Source of the DNA: Joyebacterum sp964521425
GTDB lineage: Bacteria > Joyebacterota > Joyebacteria > Joyebacterales > Joyebacteraceae
DNA length: 64,000 bases
Reading direction: 5' to 3'
NCBI GenBank assembly: GCA_964521425.1
Contig: CAZFRO010000004.1
Coordinates: 1 to 64,000 of the forward strand
In this document: piece after piece, positions 1 through 7,672 of the stretch
Layout of the letters: each line of letters begins with the position of its first letter
Numbering within the stretch: the stretch's first letter is position 1
Notes under the pieces: generated by a model
Seen by the model: only the letters and a program-made list of their open reading frames with translations
Database searches by the model: none
What the model was told of the DNA's origin: nothing
Translations under genes and position numbers: made by a program

Positions 1-93
1 GGCCATCGTGGCAGGACTCACATAACCAGGTCTCCGGAGAAACCGGGGCGGTTCAAGCGCGAGAACGAGAACTGCTGCAAGCAGTGCACGCAT
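1..93 (-). CDS. N-terminus of an exported protein, cut by window edge
   Basis: A minus-strand frame starts with ATG at 93, preceded by GGGAGG six bases upstream, and reads MRALLAAVLVLALE before running off the left edge. The first 13 residues look like the n- and h-regions of a signal peptide. The following residues (PPRFLRRPGYVS) are less typical of a cleavage region, so this could be another broken signal-peptide stub like the two at 474-703. Only 31 codons are visible and no function can be assigned. Confidence 0.35.
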   Translation of the reverse strand, partial: MRALLAAVLVLALEPPRFLRRPGYVSPATMA

Positions 94-473
94 TGTAGCC
101 TCCCTTTTGTGCCTGGCGGCACGATTTGTCCTACGCTTCAGGGGATGCGCGACGCGATGCAAAGAGGGGACTCGTCCGCGCCTGACAGGCTCCCGCACCT
201 CCGCCCTGTACCTGCGCATCTGAGTCTGATGAGTTTGGTAAGCCCCGCTCCGCTACCCCCACCAATGGTCAGCCCGAGCATTATTCCACAATATGATGCA
301 CAAAGCAAGCACCGAATGGTGGCCTCCGGACGGCACGCCAGAGTCGTGGAACTGACTGAGGCAGGCAACAGGTGTCACGGTAACGGATTGCCAGTGGGCA
401 CAGTCCGTGCTATGTTGTGTCATCTGTGTTGCATGGGGTCCGGGCTGGATTGGGGGAAGGAGGAGTACCACAC
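94..473. other. No gene recognised
   Basis: About 380 bases with no convincing coding frame. The open frames on both strands have arginine-, cysteine- and histidine-rich compositions typical of non-coding high-GC DNA and lack ribosome binding sites. No RNA gene or repeat was seen. It separates two outward-facing start sites (93 minus, 474 plus), so it should hold promoters for both, but no clear -35/-10 pair was found. Confidence 0.4.
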
Positions 474-569
474 ATGCGTTTAGAACGTTCTATCCTGGTG
501 GTGTTCGTTGCTCTTGTCGTACTCATTCCGACAGCGCTTCCTGCACAGGAGTGTTACACGACCCTCTGA
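474..569 (+). pseudogene. Signal-peptide stub, truncated after 31 codons
   Basis: ATG at 474 follows a strong site (GGAAGGAGGAG). The translation MRLERSILVVFVALVVLIP then TALPAQECYTTL stops at 569. Residues 1-23 form a textbook signal peptide with an ALPAQ-like cleavage site, but only about eight residues remain after it, so the mature protein is missing. The stub ends inside the stop region of an opposing stub (703-554), with which it overlaps by 16 bases. A genuine 31-residue secreted peptide cannot be excluded, but a truncated gene is the simpler reading. Confidence 0.5.
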
Positions 570-703
570 CCTGCCCCCGATCGTAGTGCCACATCTAGAG
601 ACAGAGTGCCGTTGCTGATGGCCTCGGCCGATGCCACTGTGGAGGCTCCGAGGCAGAGCGCGAGGATTGCGCACACCAGGATTGCCCGCGATTTCATACT
701 CAT
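554..703 (-). pseudogene. Signal-peptide stub on the opposite strand
   Basis: ATG at 703 (a second in-frame ATG lies at 697) follows GGGAGAGTGGATC. The frame encodes a clear signal peptide (SRAILVCAILALCLGAS, then TVASAEA) and about 22 further residues before TAA at 554. The body of the protein is absent. It runs tail to tail into the stub at 474-569. Two unrelated signal-peptide starts meeting over 16 bases points to a rearrangement, deletion or assembly junction near 555-570. Confidence 0.5.
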
Positions 704-1094
704 GATCCACTCTCCCGGTGAGGAGATACCTATGCGCCAGCCGCCCTATGGCGCGCAGCCTGGCGATGATCGCTCGCTATGAACCTTACTCAGAGCACTA
801 CTTTGAGGCGATAACATCAAGTATCAGATGCAGGACGCGGATTGCCCTGTCCGAGTTCGGGCAGAACGGATTCAGTGGCGGGCACGAGACTCGGCGTGCG
901 GCGCACGACCTGGACATCCAGCTTCCGCTCTTGAGCAGTGCCCGGTTTCATTGTAGACTCCTACAGGCTTGGTTCTTACGCAAGATCTCCGCACGGGGTG
1001 CATCCCGGCGGAGTTGCTTGCATCACAATGTGTTATCACGGTCGTCCCGTCGTCTGCATCCCGTCCGGTAGAGGCGGATATCAAGGGGGGAACA
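704..1094. other. No gene recognised; upstream of YbjN-like gene
   Basis: About 390 bases without a supported gene. Open frames on both strands are shadow-like and none begins with a ribosome binding site. It must contain the promoter for the gene starting at 1095, and perhaps for the whole nqr run, but no good sigma70-like pair was recognised. Confidence 0.4.
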
Positions 1095-1568
1095 ATGCGG
1101 AGAAGCCTTATCAGTGCCGGCCTGCTGCTCGCGGTCGCCGTTGTGCTGTCCCTGTCCGTGTCTGCGCTGGCGGACATACCGGCCGATGTCGAGGACTTCG
1201 TGAACCACCTCGGATTCCTCGGATACGAATCGGAACAGAAGGACACCTACATCAGCATAACGCACGAGGAGAGGACGAGCTTCACGCTTCAAGGATACGA
1301 GGGAGGGATCCTGCTCCGTGGATTCTACGGGGGCAGCGAGTACTCGAAGAGCCACAAGGGACAGTTCCTCGACATCACCAACGAGCTGAACGTCTCAGCG
1401 ACAGTGATGCGTGCGTTTGTGGATAGCGATGGGGATCTTGGCCTTGAAGCCTGGTTCCCGTCCGACTACGACAAGACCCGCTTCGCGATCTTCATGGAGG
1501 CGTGGCAGAGCGACACCGGCAACCTCCTCCTGTCGAGATACGACGACCTGGCCAATTTCCTGGAGTAG
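1095..1568 (+). CDS. Exported YbjN-like protein
   Basis: A 157-residue protein with a signal peptide at about 1-24 (LLLAVAVVLSLSVSALA). The mature part has the compact alternating pattern of the YbjN / type III chaperone-like fold: an N-terminal helix (ADVEDFVNHLGF), a strand-rich middle with GYEGGILLRG, and a helix-rich end. YbjN-family proteins are small non-enzymatic domains, some linked to stress or sensing; a periplasmic version has no settled role. The start is set by GGGGGG/AACA before ATG and by the signal peptide. It ends 13 bases before nqrA, so it may be the first gene of that operon. The family call is by pattern only. Confidence 0.6.
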   Translation: MRRSLISAGLLLAVAVVLSLSVSALADIPADVEDFVNHLGFLGYESEQKDTYISITHEERTSFTLQGYEGGILLRGFYGGSEYSKSHKGQFLDITNELNVSATVMRAFVDSDGDLGLEAWFPSDYDKTRFAIFMEAWQSDTGNLLLSRYDDLANFLE

Positions 1569-1581
1569 TCTGAGGACACCA

Positions 1582-3006
1582 GTGGCAAGACTCAAGGGTG
1601 GCTACAACATTGGCCTCGCAGGGAGGCCCGCGTCGCGCGTCGTCGACCTTCCGGTTCCGAGCAGGCTTGTTCTGCCGCTTGCGAGCCGGTGTTTCCGCTT
1701 TGGCGATATCCGTGTAGAAGAGGGCGCCCGCATCTCCGCCGGGACGGTTCTTGCGACCGATCCCAAGCGCTTTTCGGCTCCACTTATCGCCGCGTATGGC
1801 GGAACCGTGCGTCTCGACGGAGTCGCGGACCACTTGGTTCTCGAATCCCTGGACGGGGCGTCATCCAGCGGTTCTTCAGGCGGATCGCCGACGGATGTCC
1901 GCGACCGCCTTGTCTCTCTCGGGGCTTGGCGGTTCATCACCGACGCCCGCACGGACATGCCGGTAGATCCTGCCGCCACTGCGAATGACGTCATCGTCTC
2001 CACGGTCCATCTCGAACCTTTCGTCGCGAGCGCCGATGCGCTTCTCACGGGGAGGCTCGATTCGTTCGTTCGCGGCCTCAAGCATCTTCATGAGCTTACC
2101 CAGGGCGGCACCGTTCACGTTGCCGTCGCTCAAGATGCGGGATTCGCGACAGAACTCGCGGGCCTCATTACAGAGCACTCCTGGTGCCGGCTCCACACGG
2201 TGGTCGCACGCTACCCGTCTGGTCACCCACTCGTGATCCTGCGGGCTCTCGGACTTGGCCGCGATCCTGGTCGTCCCGTTTGGGCAATCGGAACAGCAGG
2301 CGTCCTGGCGATTGAAGGAGCGCTCTCATCCGGCGCACCGAGTGTAGAACGCTTGATAGCACTTGGCGGCCCGGCCGTCAGTGAGCCCGTCCATCTCAAA
2401 GCTGTCATCGGCTATCCCATCGACGAGATCCTTGCGCATCGTCTCTGCCACGAGGATGTGCGCGTAATCAGCGGAGGCATCTTCACGGGCAGTGATGCAT
2501 CGCCGGGTTCATCCGGGCTCGATGCCGAGTGCGAAGGGCTTACGGTTCTTCGTGAACTCGGGAAACGCCACATGCTTTCCTTCGCCATGCCGGGGCTCTC
2601 GCGAAACTCCTACGGCAGAACTTTCATGAGCCGCCTCTGTCAGGGCGGCCCGCCGGAGCGTTTGAACACATCCCTTGCGGGGGAACTGAGAGCATGCGTT
2701 TCGTGCGGGGAGTGCATCGATGTCTGCCCGGTCGGGATACTGCCCGGCGTCATTCACAAGTTTCTCCACGCCGACGAGATAGATGAAGTGGAGCGCATGC
2801 GTGTAGACCTCTGCATCGAGTGCGGTCTCTGCTCCTACGTCTGTCCATCGAAGATAGAGCTTCTCTCTGACATGTGCGATGCCAGGCGACTGATACGCGA
2901 GGAGCACGAGGCTCAGAAGAAGATGGAGCTGAAGGCGAAGCTCGAGGAAGAGAAGAGACTGGCGGCCAAAGAGGCGCTCGCGGCGGAAGAGGAGGCGACA
3001 GCATGA
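1582..3006 (+). CDS. nqrA: NqrA-type subunit with two RnfC-like 4Fe-4S motifs
   Basis: First subunit of a Na+-translocating NADH:quinone oxidoreductase, 474 residues from GTG (TGAGGA six bases upstream). The N-terminus (RLKGGYNIGLAGRPAS) and the biotinyl-lipoyl-like segment around 40-80 match NqrA, as do the middle motifs (PVWAIGT, RVISGG). Unlike standard NqrA, it carries two complete cysteine clusters: C372-X2-C375-X2-C378-X3-C382-P and C411-X2-C414-X2-C417-X3-C421-P, the RnfC ferredoxin-type pattern. NqrA of Vibrio keeps only a remnant (CTFVCPGK) of the second one. Residues 440-474 are a charged, probably coiled, tail. Its stop overlaps the nqrB start by four bases (ATGA). Confidence 0.85.
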   Translation: MARLKGGYNIGLAGRPASRVVDLPVPSRLVLPLASRCFRFGDIRVEEGARISAGTVLATDPKRFSAPLIAAYGGTVRLDGVADHLVLESLDGASSSGSSGGSPTDVRDRLVSLGAWRFITDARTDMPVDPAATANDVIVSTVHLEPFVASADALLTGRLDSFVRGLKHLHELTQGGTVHVAVAQDAGFATELAGLITEHSWCRLHTVVARYPSGHPLVILRALGLGRDPGRPVWAIGTAGVLAIEGALSSGAPSVERLIALGGPAVSEPVHLKAVIGYPIDEILAHRLCHEDVRVISGGIFTGSDASPGSSGLDAECEGLTVLRELGKRHMLSFAMPGLSRNSYGRTFMSRLCQGGPPERLNTSLAGELRACVSCGECIDVCPVGILPGVIHKFLHADEIDEVERMRVDLCIECGLCSYVCPSKIELLSDMCDARRLIREEHEAQKKMELKAKLEEEKRLAAKEALAAEEEATA

Positions 3007-4070
3007 AGTTGATACTGACTCTCCTCGATAAGACGCGGCCGCTCTTTCAGGAAGGCGGGCGTTTCGCCGCAGTCAAACCCATCTACGATGCCGCCGACGC
3101 TTTTCTCTTTTCGCCTCTCACGCGGACATCGCGGGCTCCGCACGTTCGTGACCCCCTCGACGTCAAACGCTACATGTCGACGGTCATCATTGCTATTGCT
3201 CCCTGTCTCCTGGCTGCAGTCCACTTCTTCGGCCTGCGTGTGCTCGCCATGGTGCTCGTCTCGTACGCCGCCGGTGGAGCGGTCGAGGTCCTCCTCGCCA
3301 TGTTCAAGAAGGAGGAGATCAACGAAGGGCTTCTCGTTACCGGGATGCTCTTCCCGCTCATCCTGCCTCCAGGGCTACCGCTCTGGATGGTCGCCTTGGG
3401 CTCTGCATTCGGCGTGCTTGTGGGGAAGGAACTCTTCGGCGGCACAGGCAGGAATCTGTTCAACCCAGCACTCATCGGGCGCGTGTTCCTGGCGCTCAGC
3501 TACCCGAAGGCCATGTCGGCGGGGTGGATCGAGCCCGGGCAGGGGCTCGTCGGCAGGGTGCTCGAGTACGCGACCGACGCCGTGACGATGGCGACGCCTC
3601 TGGCTGCCGCGAAGAGCGGTACGTGGGCGGCGCTACCCAAGCTCTTCTTCGGCAACGTCATCGGCAGCGTGGGGGAGACATCGGCGCTCGCTGTTCTCCT
3701 CGGGGGAGCGTTTCTCCTCATCATAGGGATTGCCAACTGGCGAACCGTTGCGGCGATGCTCGGCACATTCGTCATCGTGACCGCTGGTATCTACAGCGGT
3801 GACCCACATGCGATCATCTGGCATCTTCTGTCTGGGGGGCTGCTCTTCGGGGCGTTCTTCATGGCGACGGATCCTGTCTCCAGTCCGATCATGAACTCGG
3901 CCAAATGGGTCTACGGCGCGATCATCGGGATCGCGACGGCCCTCATCAGGAATTTCACCGGCTATGTCGAGGGCGTGATGTTCGCGATACTCCTCGGCAA
4001 CATCTTCGCGCCTGTCCTGGACGAGTTCTTCGTCACGGCGCATGTTCGGAGGCTTCGTGAAGAAGGGTAG
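3003..4070 (+). CDS. nqrB: NQR membrane subunit B
   Basis: Integral membrane subunit of NQR that carries covalent FMN and lines the sodium and quinone path. Its 355 residues are somewhat shorter than usual (about 410). NqrB features in order: FQEGGRFAAVKPIYDAAD at 15-32, PHVRDPLDVKR at 46-56, many membrane helices, FPLILPPGLPLW at 117-128, GKELFGGTGRNLFNPALIGR at 141-160, and TMATPL at 195-200, whose Thr198 matches the flavinylated threonine of the SGAT motif. The N-terminal block distinguishes NqrB from RnfD. It starts within the nqrA stop and runs into nqrC, a translationally coupled arrangement. Confidence 0.9.
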   Translation: MKLILTLLDKTRPLFQEGGRFAAVKPIYDAADAFLFSPLTRTSRAPHVRDPLDVKRYMSTVIIAIAPCLLAAVHFFGLRVLAMVLVSYAAGGAVEVLLAMFKKEEINEGLLVTGMLFPLILPPGLPLWMVALGSAFGVLVGKELFGGTGRNLFNPALIGRVFLALSYPKAMSAGWIEPGQGLVGRVLEYATDAVTMATPLAAAKSGTWAALPKLFFGNVIGSVGETSALAVLLGGAFLLIIGIANWRTVAAMLGTFVIVTAGIYSGDPHAIIWHLLSGGLLFGAFFMATDPVSSPIMNSAKWVYGAIIGIATALIRNFTGYVEGVMFAILLGNIFAPVLDEFFVTAHVRRLREEG

Positions 4071-4677
4071 CCTCTATACGGTCTTCTACGCGGCCGTCCT
4101 CGGGATCATCTGCGCGGTCGCGCTGACCGCGGTCGATCGTTTCACGGACGAGAGAAAGGCCGCTAATGCGCAGGCGGAGGAGGTTCAGAACATCCTGACC
4201 GTCCTCGGCGTGCCCTTTGATGCGCAGGCGAGTGCGTCGGACCTTCTGGCCGTGTATGAATCGATGGTGGGCGAAGAGGAGATTGAGGGGCTCGAGTTCT
4301 TCGTGAGCGATCATCCGGAGGCAGGCAAGCTCCGTGCGATGCGTTTCCACGGACCGGGACTGTGGGGTCCGATCGAGGGACTCATCTGTCTCGAGGAGGA
4401 CATGCGCACGGTCTACGCCATCTCATTCTACAGACATGAAGAGACTCCCGGGCTGGGTGGTGAGATATCTTCCGCGGGCTTCCAGGATCAGTTCCGCGGG
4501 AAGGTGATTCTAGGACCGTCGGGAGATCCGGGTATCCACCTCGTCAACGACGGCGCCGATCAGATCAACGAGATCGACGCCATCACCGGAGCTACGATGA
4601 CCTGCGACAAGGTCGAGGACATGCTGAGCGAGATCATCGAGAGGATCATTGCGAGGAGCGGGTCCAGTGGCGCCTAG
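4042..4677 (+). CDS. nqrC: NQR FMN-binding subunit C
   Basis: A single N-terminal membrane helix (about 11-32) followed by a periplasmic FMN_bind domain. HEETPGLGG at 132-140 and DAITGATMT at 179-187 are the hallmark motifs; Thr185 of TGAT is the expected site for covalent FMN. ATG at 4042 gives 211 residues but lacks a binding site and overlaps nqrB by 29 bases. GTG at 4057, five bases after CGGAGG, would give VKKGSLYTVFYA, close to the usual NqrC start, and may be the real initiation codon. It is flanked by nqrB and nqrD in canonical order. Confidence 0.88.
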   Translation: MFGGFVKKGSLYTVFYAAVLGIICAVALTAVDRFTDERKAANAQAEEVQNILTVLGVPFDAQASASDLLAVYESMVGEEEIEGLEFFVSDHPEAGKLRAMRFHGPGLWGPIEGLICLEEDMRTVYAISFYRHEETPGLGGEISSAGFQDQFRGKVILGPSGDPGIHLVNDGADQINEIDAITGATMTCDKVEDMLSEIIERIIARSGSSGA

Positions 4678-5341
4678 TCAGAAAGTGGCCTGTGTTACAT
4701 GCGGAGGAACCGGTCCCTGTGATGGGAAGGGTCGGGAGACACTGCGTGCCGGCGTCTGGGTGACCAATCCGGTCTCCGTCCAGGTACTCGGCATCTGTTC
4801 CGCTCTGGCCGTGACGAACAAGCTCGAGAACTCGCTCGTCATGGGTGCCGCCCTCATCTTCGTCGGTGTGGGCACCAACCTGTTCGTGTCGCTTCTCAGA
4901 AACGTGACACCGAGGCGCATCCGGATGATAGCGGAGGTGGCCATCATCGCCACATTCGTGATCATCTTCGACCAGATACTCAAGGCGTACTACTGGGAGA
5001 TGTCGAAGCAGCTCGGTCCGTACGTCGGTCTCATCATCACGAACTGTATCATCATGGGACGCGCCGAGGCGTTCGCGCTGTCGAACCGCCCGGTTGTGTC
5101 GATGCTCGATGGCCTCGCCAACGGTCTCGGGTACGCGGTCGTCCTTGGGATCATCGGGTTCGTTCGGGAACTCATGGGAACGGGAGCGCTCTTCGGCCAC
5201 CGGATTCTAGGGGCCGAGTGGTACACGCCTAATCAGCTGATGATCCTGGCGCCCGGGGCGTTCATTGCACTCGGTTTCCTGATCGCTCTCTACAATGCGA
5301 TCACCGGCATCAACAAAGAGCTCGAAGGGAAGGGGAGCTAG
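4667..5341 (+). CDS. nqrD: NQR membrane subunit D with Cys-rich N-terminal extension
   Basis: A multi-helix membrane subunit of the NqrD/RnfE family: NPVSVQVLGICSALAVTNKL, then FDQILKAYYWE, VGLIITNCIIMGRAEAFAL and GFVRELMGTGALFG. With NqrE it forms the pseudo-symmetric half-channel pair that binds an intramembrane Fe centre through conserved cysteines (CSALAVT and NCIIMGRAE motifs). GTG at 4667 has GAGGAG nine bases upstream and overlaps nqrC by 11 bases. This start adds an N-terminus with C9-X2-C12-X5-C18 (CVTCGGTGPCDGKG), resembling one DnaJ-type CXXCXGXG zinc half-site and not usual in NqrD. GTG at 4759 would remove it but lacks a binding site. Confidence 0.88.
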   Translation: MAPSQKVACVTCGGTGPCDGKGRETLRAGVWVTNPVSVQVLGICSALAVTNKLENSLVMGAALIFVGVGTNLFVSLLRNVTPRRIRMIAEVAIIATFVIIFDQILKAYYWEMSKQLGPYVGLIITNCIIMGRAEAFALSNRPVVSMLDGLANGLGYAVVLGIIGFVRELMGTGALFGHRILGAEWYTPNQLMILAPGAFIALGFLIALYNAITGINKELEGKGS

Positions 5342-5343
5342 CG

Positions 5344-5934
5344 ATGGGTGAGGTATCACCCCTTATCATCCTCGTAGCTGCGATCTTCACCAACAACATC
5401 CTGTTGGCGAACTTCCTGGGAATGTGCTCGTTCCTCGCGGTCTCGAAGCGCATCGACACCGCGGCCGGACTCGGCGCTGCCGTGATCTTCGTCATGACGT
5501 TCACGACTGCGATCAACTACGGCGTCTATCACCACGTGCTTGTCCCGACGGGGCTCACGTTTCTCTCGTTCATCATCTTCATCGCCGTGATCGCAGCCTT
5601 CGTGCAGTTCGTGGAGATGTTCGTAGAACGCTTCAGCCCGGCGCTCTATCACGCGCTCGGGATCTTCCTGCCGCTCATCACCGTCAACTGTGCGATCCTG
5701 GGTGTGTCACTCTTCATGATCATCAGGAACTACACATTCATGCAGTCGGTCGCGTTCGGCTTCGGTGGCGGCGTCGGGTGGACGCTGGCGATTGTCCTGA
5801 TCGCGGGCTTAAGACAGAAGATGAGATACAGCATCGTCCCGGTTCCATTCAAGGGCGTCGCAATAGCCATGGTCATCACCGGCGTGATGGCAATGGCGTT
5901 CATGGGGTTCGCCGGCATGGTCACGATACAGTAG
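5344..5934 (+). CDS. nqrE: NQR membrane subunit E
   Basis: A 196-residue six-helix membrane protein of the NqrE/RnfA family. Motifs are NNILLANFLGMCSFLAVSKR at the first helix, PALYHALGIFLPLITVNCAILG in the middle and GLRQKMRYSIVPVPFKG near the end. The cysteines in GMCSF and VNCAI are the expected ligands of the intramembrane Fe centre shared with NqrD. It begins two bases after nqrD and ends seven bases before nqrF. Length is normal. Confidence 0.92.
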   Translation: MGEVSPLIILVAAIFTNNILLANFLGMCSFLAVSKRIDTAAGLGAAVIFVMTFTTAINYGVYHHVLVPTGLTFLSFIIFIAVIAAFVQFVEMFVERFSPALYHALGIFLPLITVNCAILGVSLFMIIRNYTFMQSVAFGFGGGVGWTLAIVLIAGLRQKMRYSIVPVPFKGVAIAMVITGVMAMAFMGFAGMVTIQ

Positions 5935-5941
5935 GCGATTG

Positions 5942-7036
5942 ATGATCTTCCTTCTTCCCATACTGGTCTTTGCGGGAATCCTCGTTGCTCTTGCGGTCGC
6001 GCTCACGGTTGCCGAGCGGTTGCTCGTCAACTACGGCATCTGCAAGATCGACATCAACGTGGGGGACCGTGTTCTCGAGGTCGAGGGCGGGCAGACGCTT
6101 CTCTCGGCCCTCATCGAGTCGAAGATCTTCATCCCGTCCGGCTGCGGCGGCCGTGGTTCTTGCGGGTACTGCACCATCGATGTGGTCGTAGGCGGCGGGG
6201 CCGTCCTGCCCACTGAAACGCCGTTTCTGACGCGATCGCAGGTGCGTTCGGGCGTTCGGCTGGCCTGCCAGGTCAAGGTGCGCGAGGATCTCGAGGTCAG
6301 AATCCCTGAGGAACTCCTCAACGTTCAGCTCTTCACGGCCACGGTCGAAAGCGCGCGCACACTGACACACGACATGGTCGAGACTCGCTTCAAGCTCACG
6401 GAGCCCGTGGAGATCGAGCAGCGTCCCGGGCAGTACGTGCAGCTGCAGGCGCCCTCGCCTGAGGGACCTGTCTTTCGCGCCTATTCCATCAGCTCGCCTG
6501 CGTACGAGACAGACGTCGTCGAGCTGGTCGTTCGCCTGGTGCCCGGGGGGATCGGCTCCACCTATGCGCACAATCTGAACGAAGGGGATCCGATAATCTT
6601 CACGGGTCCGTACGGAGAGTTCCGGTTGAGCGAGGACCCCGAGGCAGAGATCGTCTGCGTCGGCGGCGGCTCGGGCATGGCGCCCTTGAAGAACATCCTC
6701 TTCAGTGTGTGCGAGCGCTGGCCGAACCGGAAGTGCTGGCTCTTCTTTGGTTGCCGCTCGGCGAAGGATGTGTTCTACCTCGACGAGTTCCGGGAGCTTG
6801 AGAAGAAGAACCCGAACTTCCACGTCATCTACGCGCTGTCCGATCCTGATCCTGAGGACGGGGAGTGGAGCGGCGAGACAGGCTTCATCCACATCTCAGT
6901 TGACAAGCACCTTGAGACTCGCGAAGCGAAGCGGCAGGCGTTCCTCTGCGGTCCACCGCCGATGATCGAGGCCGTCATGAAGATCCTCGATGACAAGGGA
7001 TTCGAAGAGGACGACATCTTCTACGACAAGTTCTAG
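5942..7036 (+). CDS. nqrF: NQR NADH dehydrogenase subunit F
   Basis: Entry point for NADH electrons. A membrane anchor at about 3-25 is followed by a plant-type 2Fe-2S domain with C68-X5-C74-X2-C77 and C109, a ferredoxin-reductase FAD domain with RAYSISS at 179-185, and an NADH domain with GGGSGMAP at 241-248 and FLCGPPPM near the end. Its presence shows the complex is NQR rather than Rnf, because Rnf uses RnfB instead. At 364 residues it is shorter than the usual 407. A TTG codon directly precedes the ATG, so the start is ambiguous by one codon. It is the last redox subunit of the operon. Confidence 0.92.
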   Translation: MIFLLPILVFAGILVALAVALTVAERLLVNYGICKIDINVGDRVLEVEGGQTLLSALIESKIFIPSGCGGRGSCGYCTIDVVVGGGAVLPTETPFLTRSQVRSGVRLACQVKVREDLEVRIPEELLNVQLFTATVESARTLTHDMVETRFKLTEPVEIEQRPGQYVQLQAPSPEGPVFRAYSISSPAYETDVVELVVRLVPGGIGSTYAHNLNEGDPIIFTGPYGEFRLSEDPEAEIVCVGGGSGMAPLKNILFSVCERWPNRKCWLFFGCRSAKDVFYLDEFRELEKKNPNFHVIYALSDPDPEDGEWSGETGFIHISVDKHLETREAKRQAFLCGPPPMIEAVMKILDDKGFEEDDIFYDKF

Positions 7037-7049
7037 AAGGAGAGAGATC

Positions 7050-7502
7050 ATGGCCATCATCACGGTGGCCGACGTGCTGAGGACTGCCGAGGACGTCGAG
7101 GCGAAGCTCGTCGACTACTACGCGGAGATCGCCGAACATGCGACATCGGAGGGCGTCAAGCTTCTCGCGGACTACATGGGGAGGCACCGCCGCCACCTGT
7201 CGGAGGCTCTCGGTCGGCTCGGTGACGCCGAGCGGGAGGAGGTGAGTTCGTTCCCGATCAGGTACGAACCTCTCGCGCCCGACTGCACGTGTTTTGAGGG
7301 GCGCGAACTTCCTCCGGACGCCACGGCTGCGGAGGTGCTGGACATCGCGATCGAGATCGATGGGTGTCTCATTGACCTGTACCGCCAGGTTCTGACGCAG
7401 GACGTTGACCAGGAGGTCCAGGATCTCTTTGAGAGCCTGGTCCGGGCTGAGGAACGTGACACCATAGAGCTCAAGAAGATCAAGGCGATGGACTACTTCT
7501 AG
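7050..7502 (+). CDS. Ferritin-like four-helix protein
   Basis: A 150-residue soluble protein starting at ATG with AGAAGGAGAGAG upstream, 13 bases after nqrF. It is almost wholly helical. Helix pairs carry Glu/His in ferritin-like positions: EDVEAKLVDYYAEIAEHA at about 12-29, RHRRHLSEAL, then IEIDGCLIDLYRQVL and LFESLVRAEERDTIELKKI. The spacing suggests a di-iron or degenerate ferritin/rubrerythrin-like bundle, but there is no rubredoxin domain and the ligand set is incomplete by eye. It probably shares the nqr transcript. A role in protecting the Fe-S and flavin complex is only a guess. Confidence 0.65.
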   Translation: MAIITVADVLRTAEDVEAKLVDYYAEIAEHATSEGVKLLADYMGRHRRHLSEALGRLGDAEREEVSSFPIRYEPLAPDCTCFEGRELPPDATAAEVLDIAIEIDGCLIDLYRQVLTQDVDQEVQDLFESLVRAEERDTIELKKIKAMDYF

Positions 7503-7529
7503 GCGCATGCGGGGCTTGTCAGAATCAGA

Positions 7530-7558
7530 TTGACTGGTTCGGCCAGAGAGCATAGAAT
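7530..7558 (+). promoter_or_regulatory. Sigma70-like promoter of the multiheme operon
   Basis: TTGACT at 7530-7535, a 17-base spacer and TAGAAT at 7553-7558. It lies in the 170-base space between the ferritin-like gene and the octaheme cytochrome, giving a leader of about 105 bases. It shows that the cytochrome cluster is transcribed separately from nqr. No operator palindrome was recognised next to it. Confidence 0.65.
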
Positions 7559-7672
7559 ACTGGTCTGAGGCACACTCAGAGGCATGCTGCCGGACCGGAT
7601 GCGGAGCAGACGAGCTGACCCGATGGGAAGTTCCAGCGGGCAGGTTTGTCTGATTGTAGGGGGGGGGAGCTT

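Noticed and set aside
109..483. 124-residue plus-strand open frame
   Set aside because: No ribosome site, low-complexity His/Arg/Cys composition and no domain; it overlaps a better supported short signal-peptide start at 474.
1582..7036. Annotation of the six-gene operon as Rnf complex
   Set aside because: The last gene is NqrF with 2Fe-2S/FAD/NADH domains, no RnfB is present, and NqrB's N-terminal block is of NQR type; only the Fe-S motifs of the first subunit recall Rnf.
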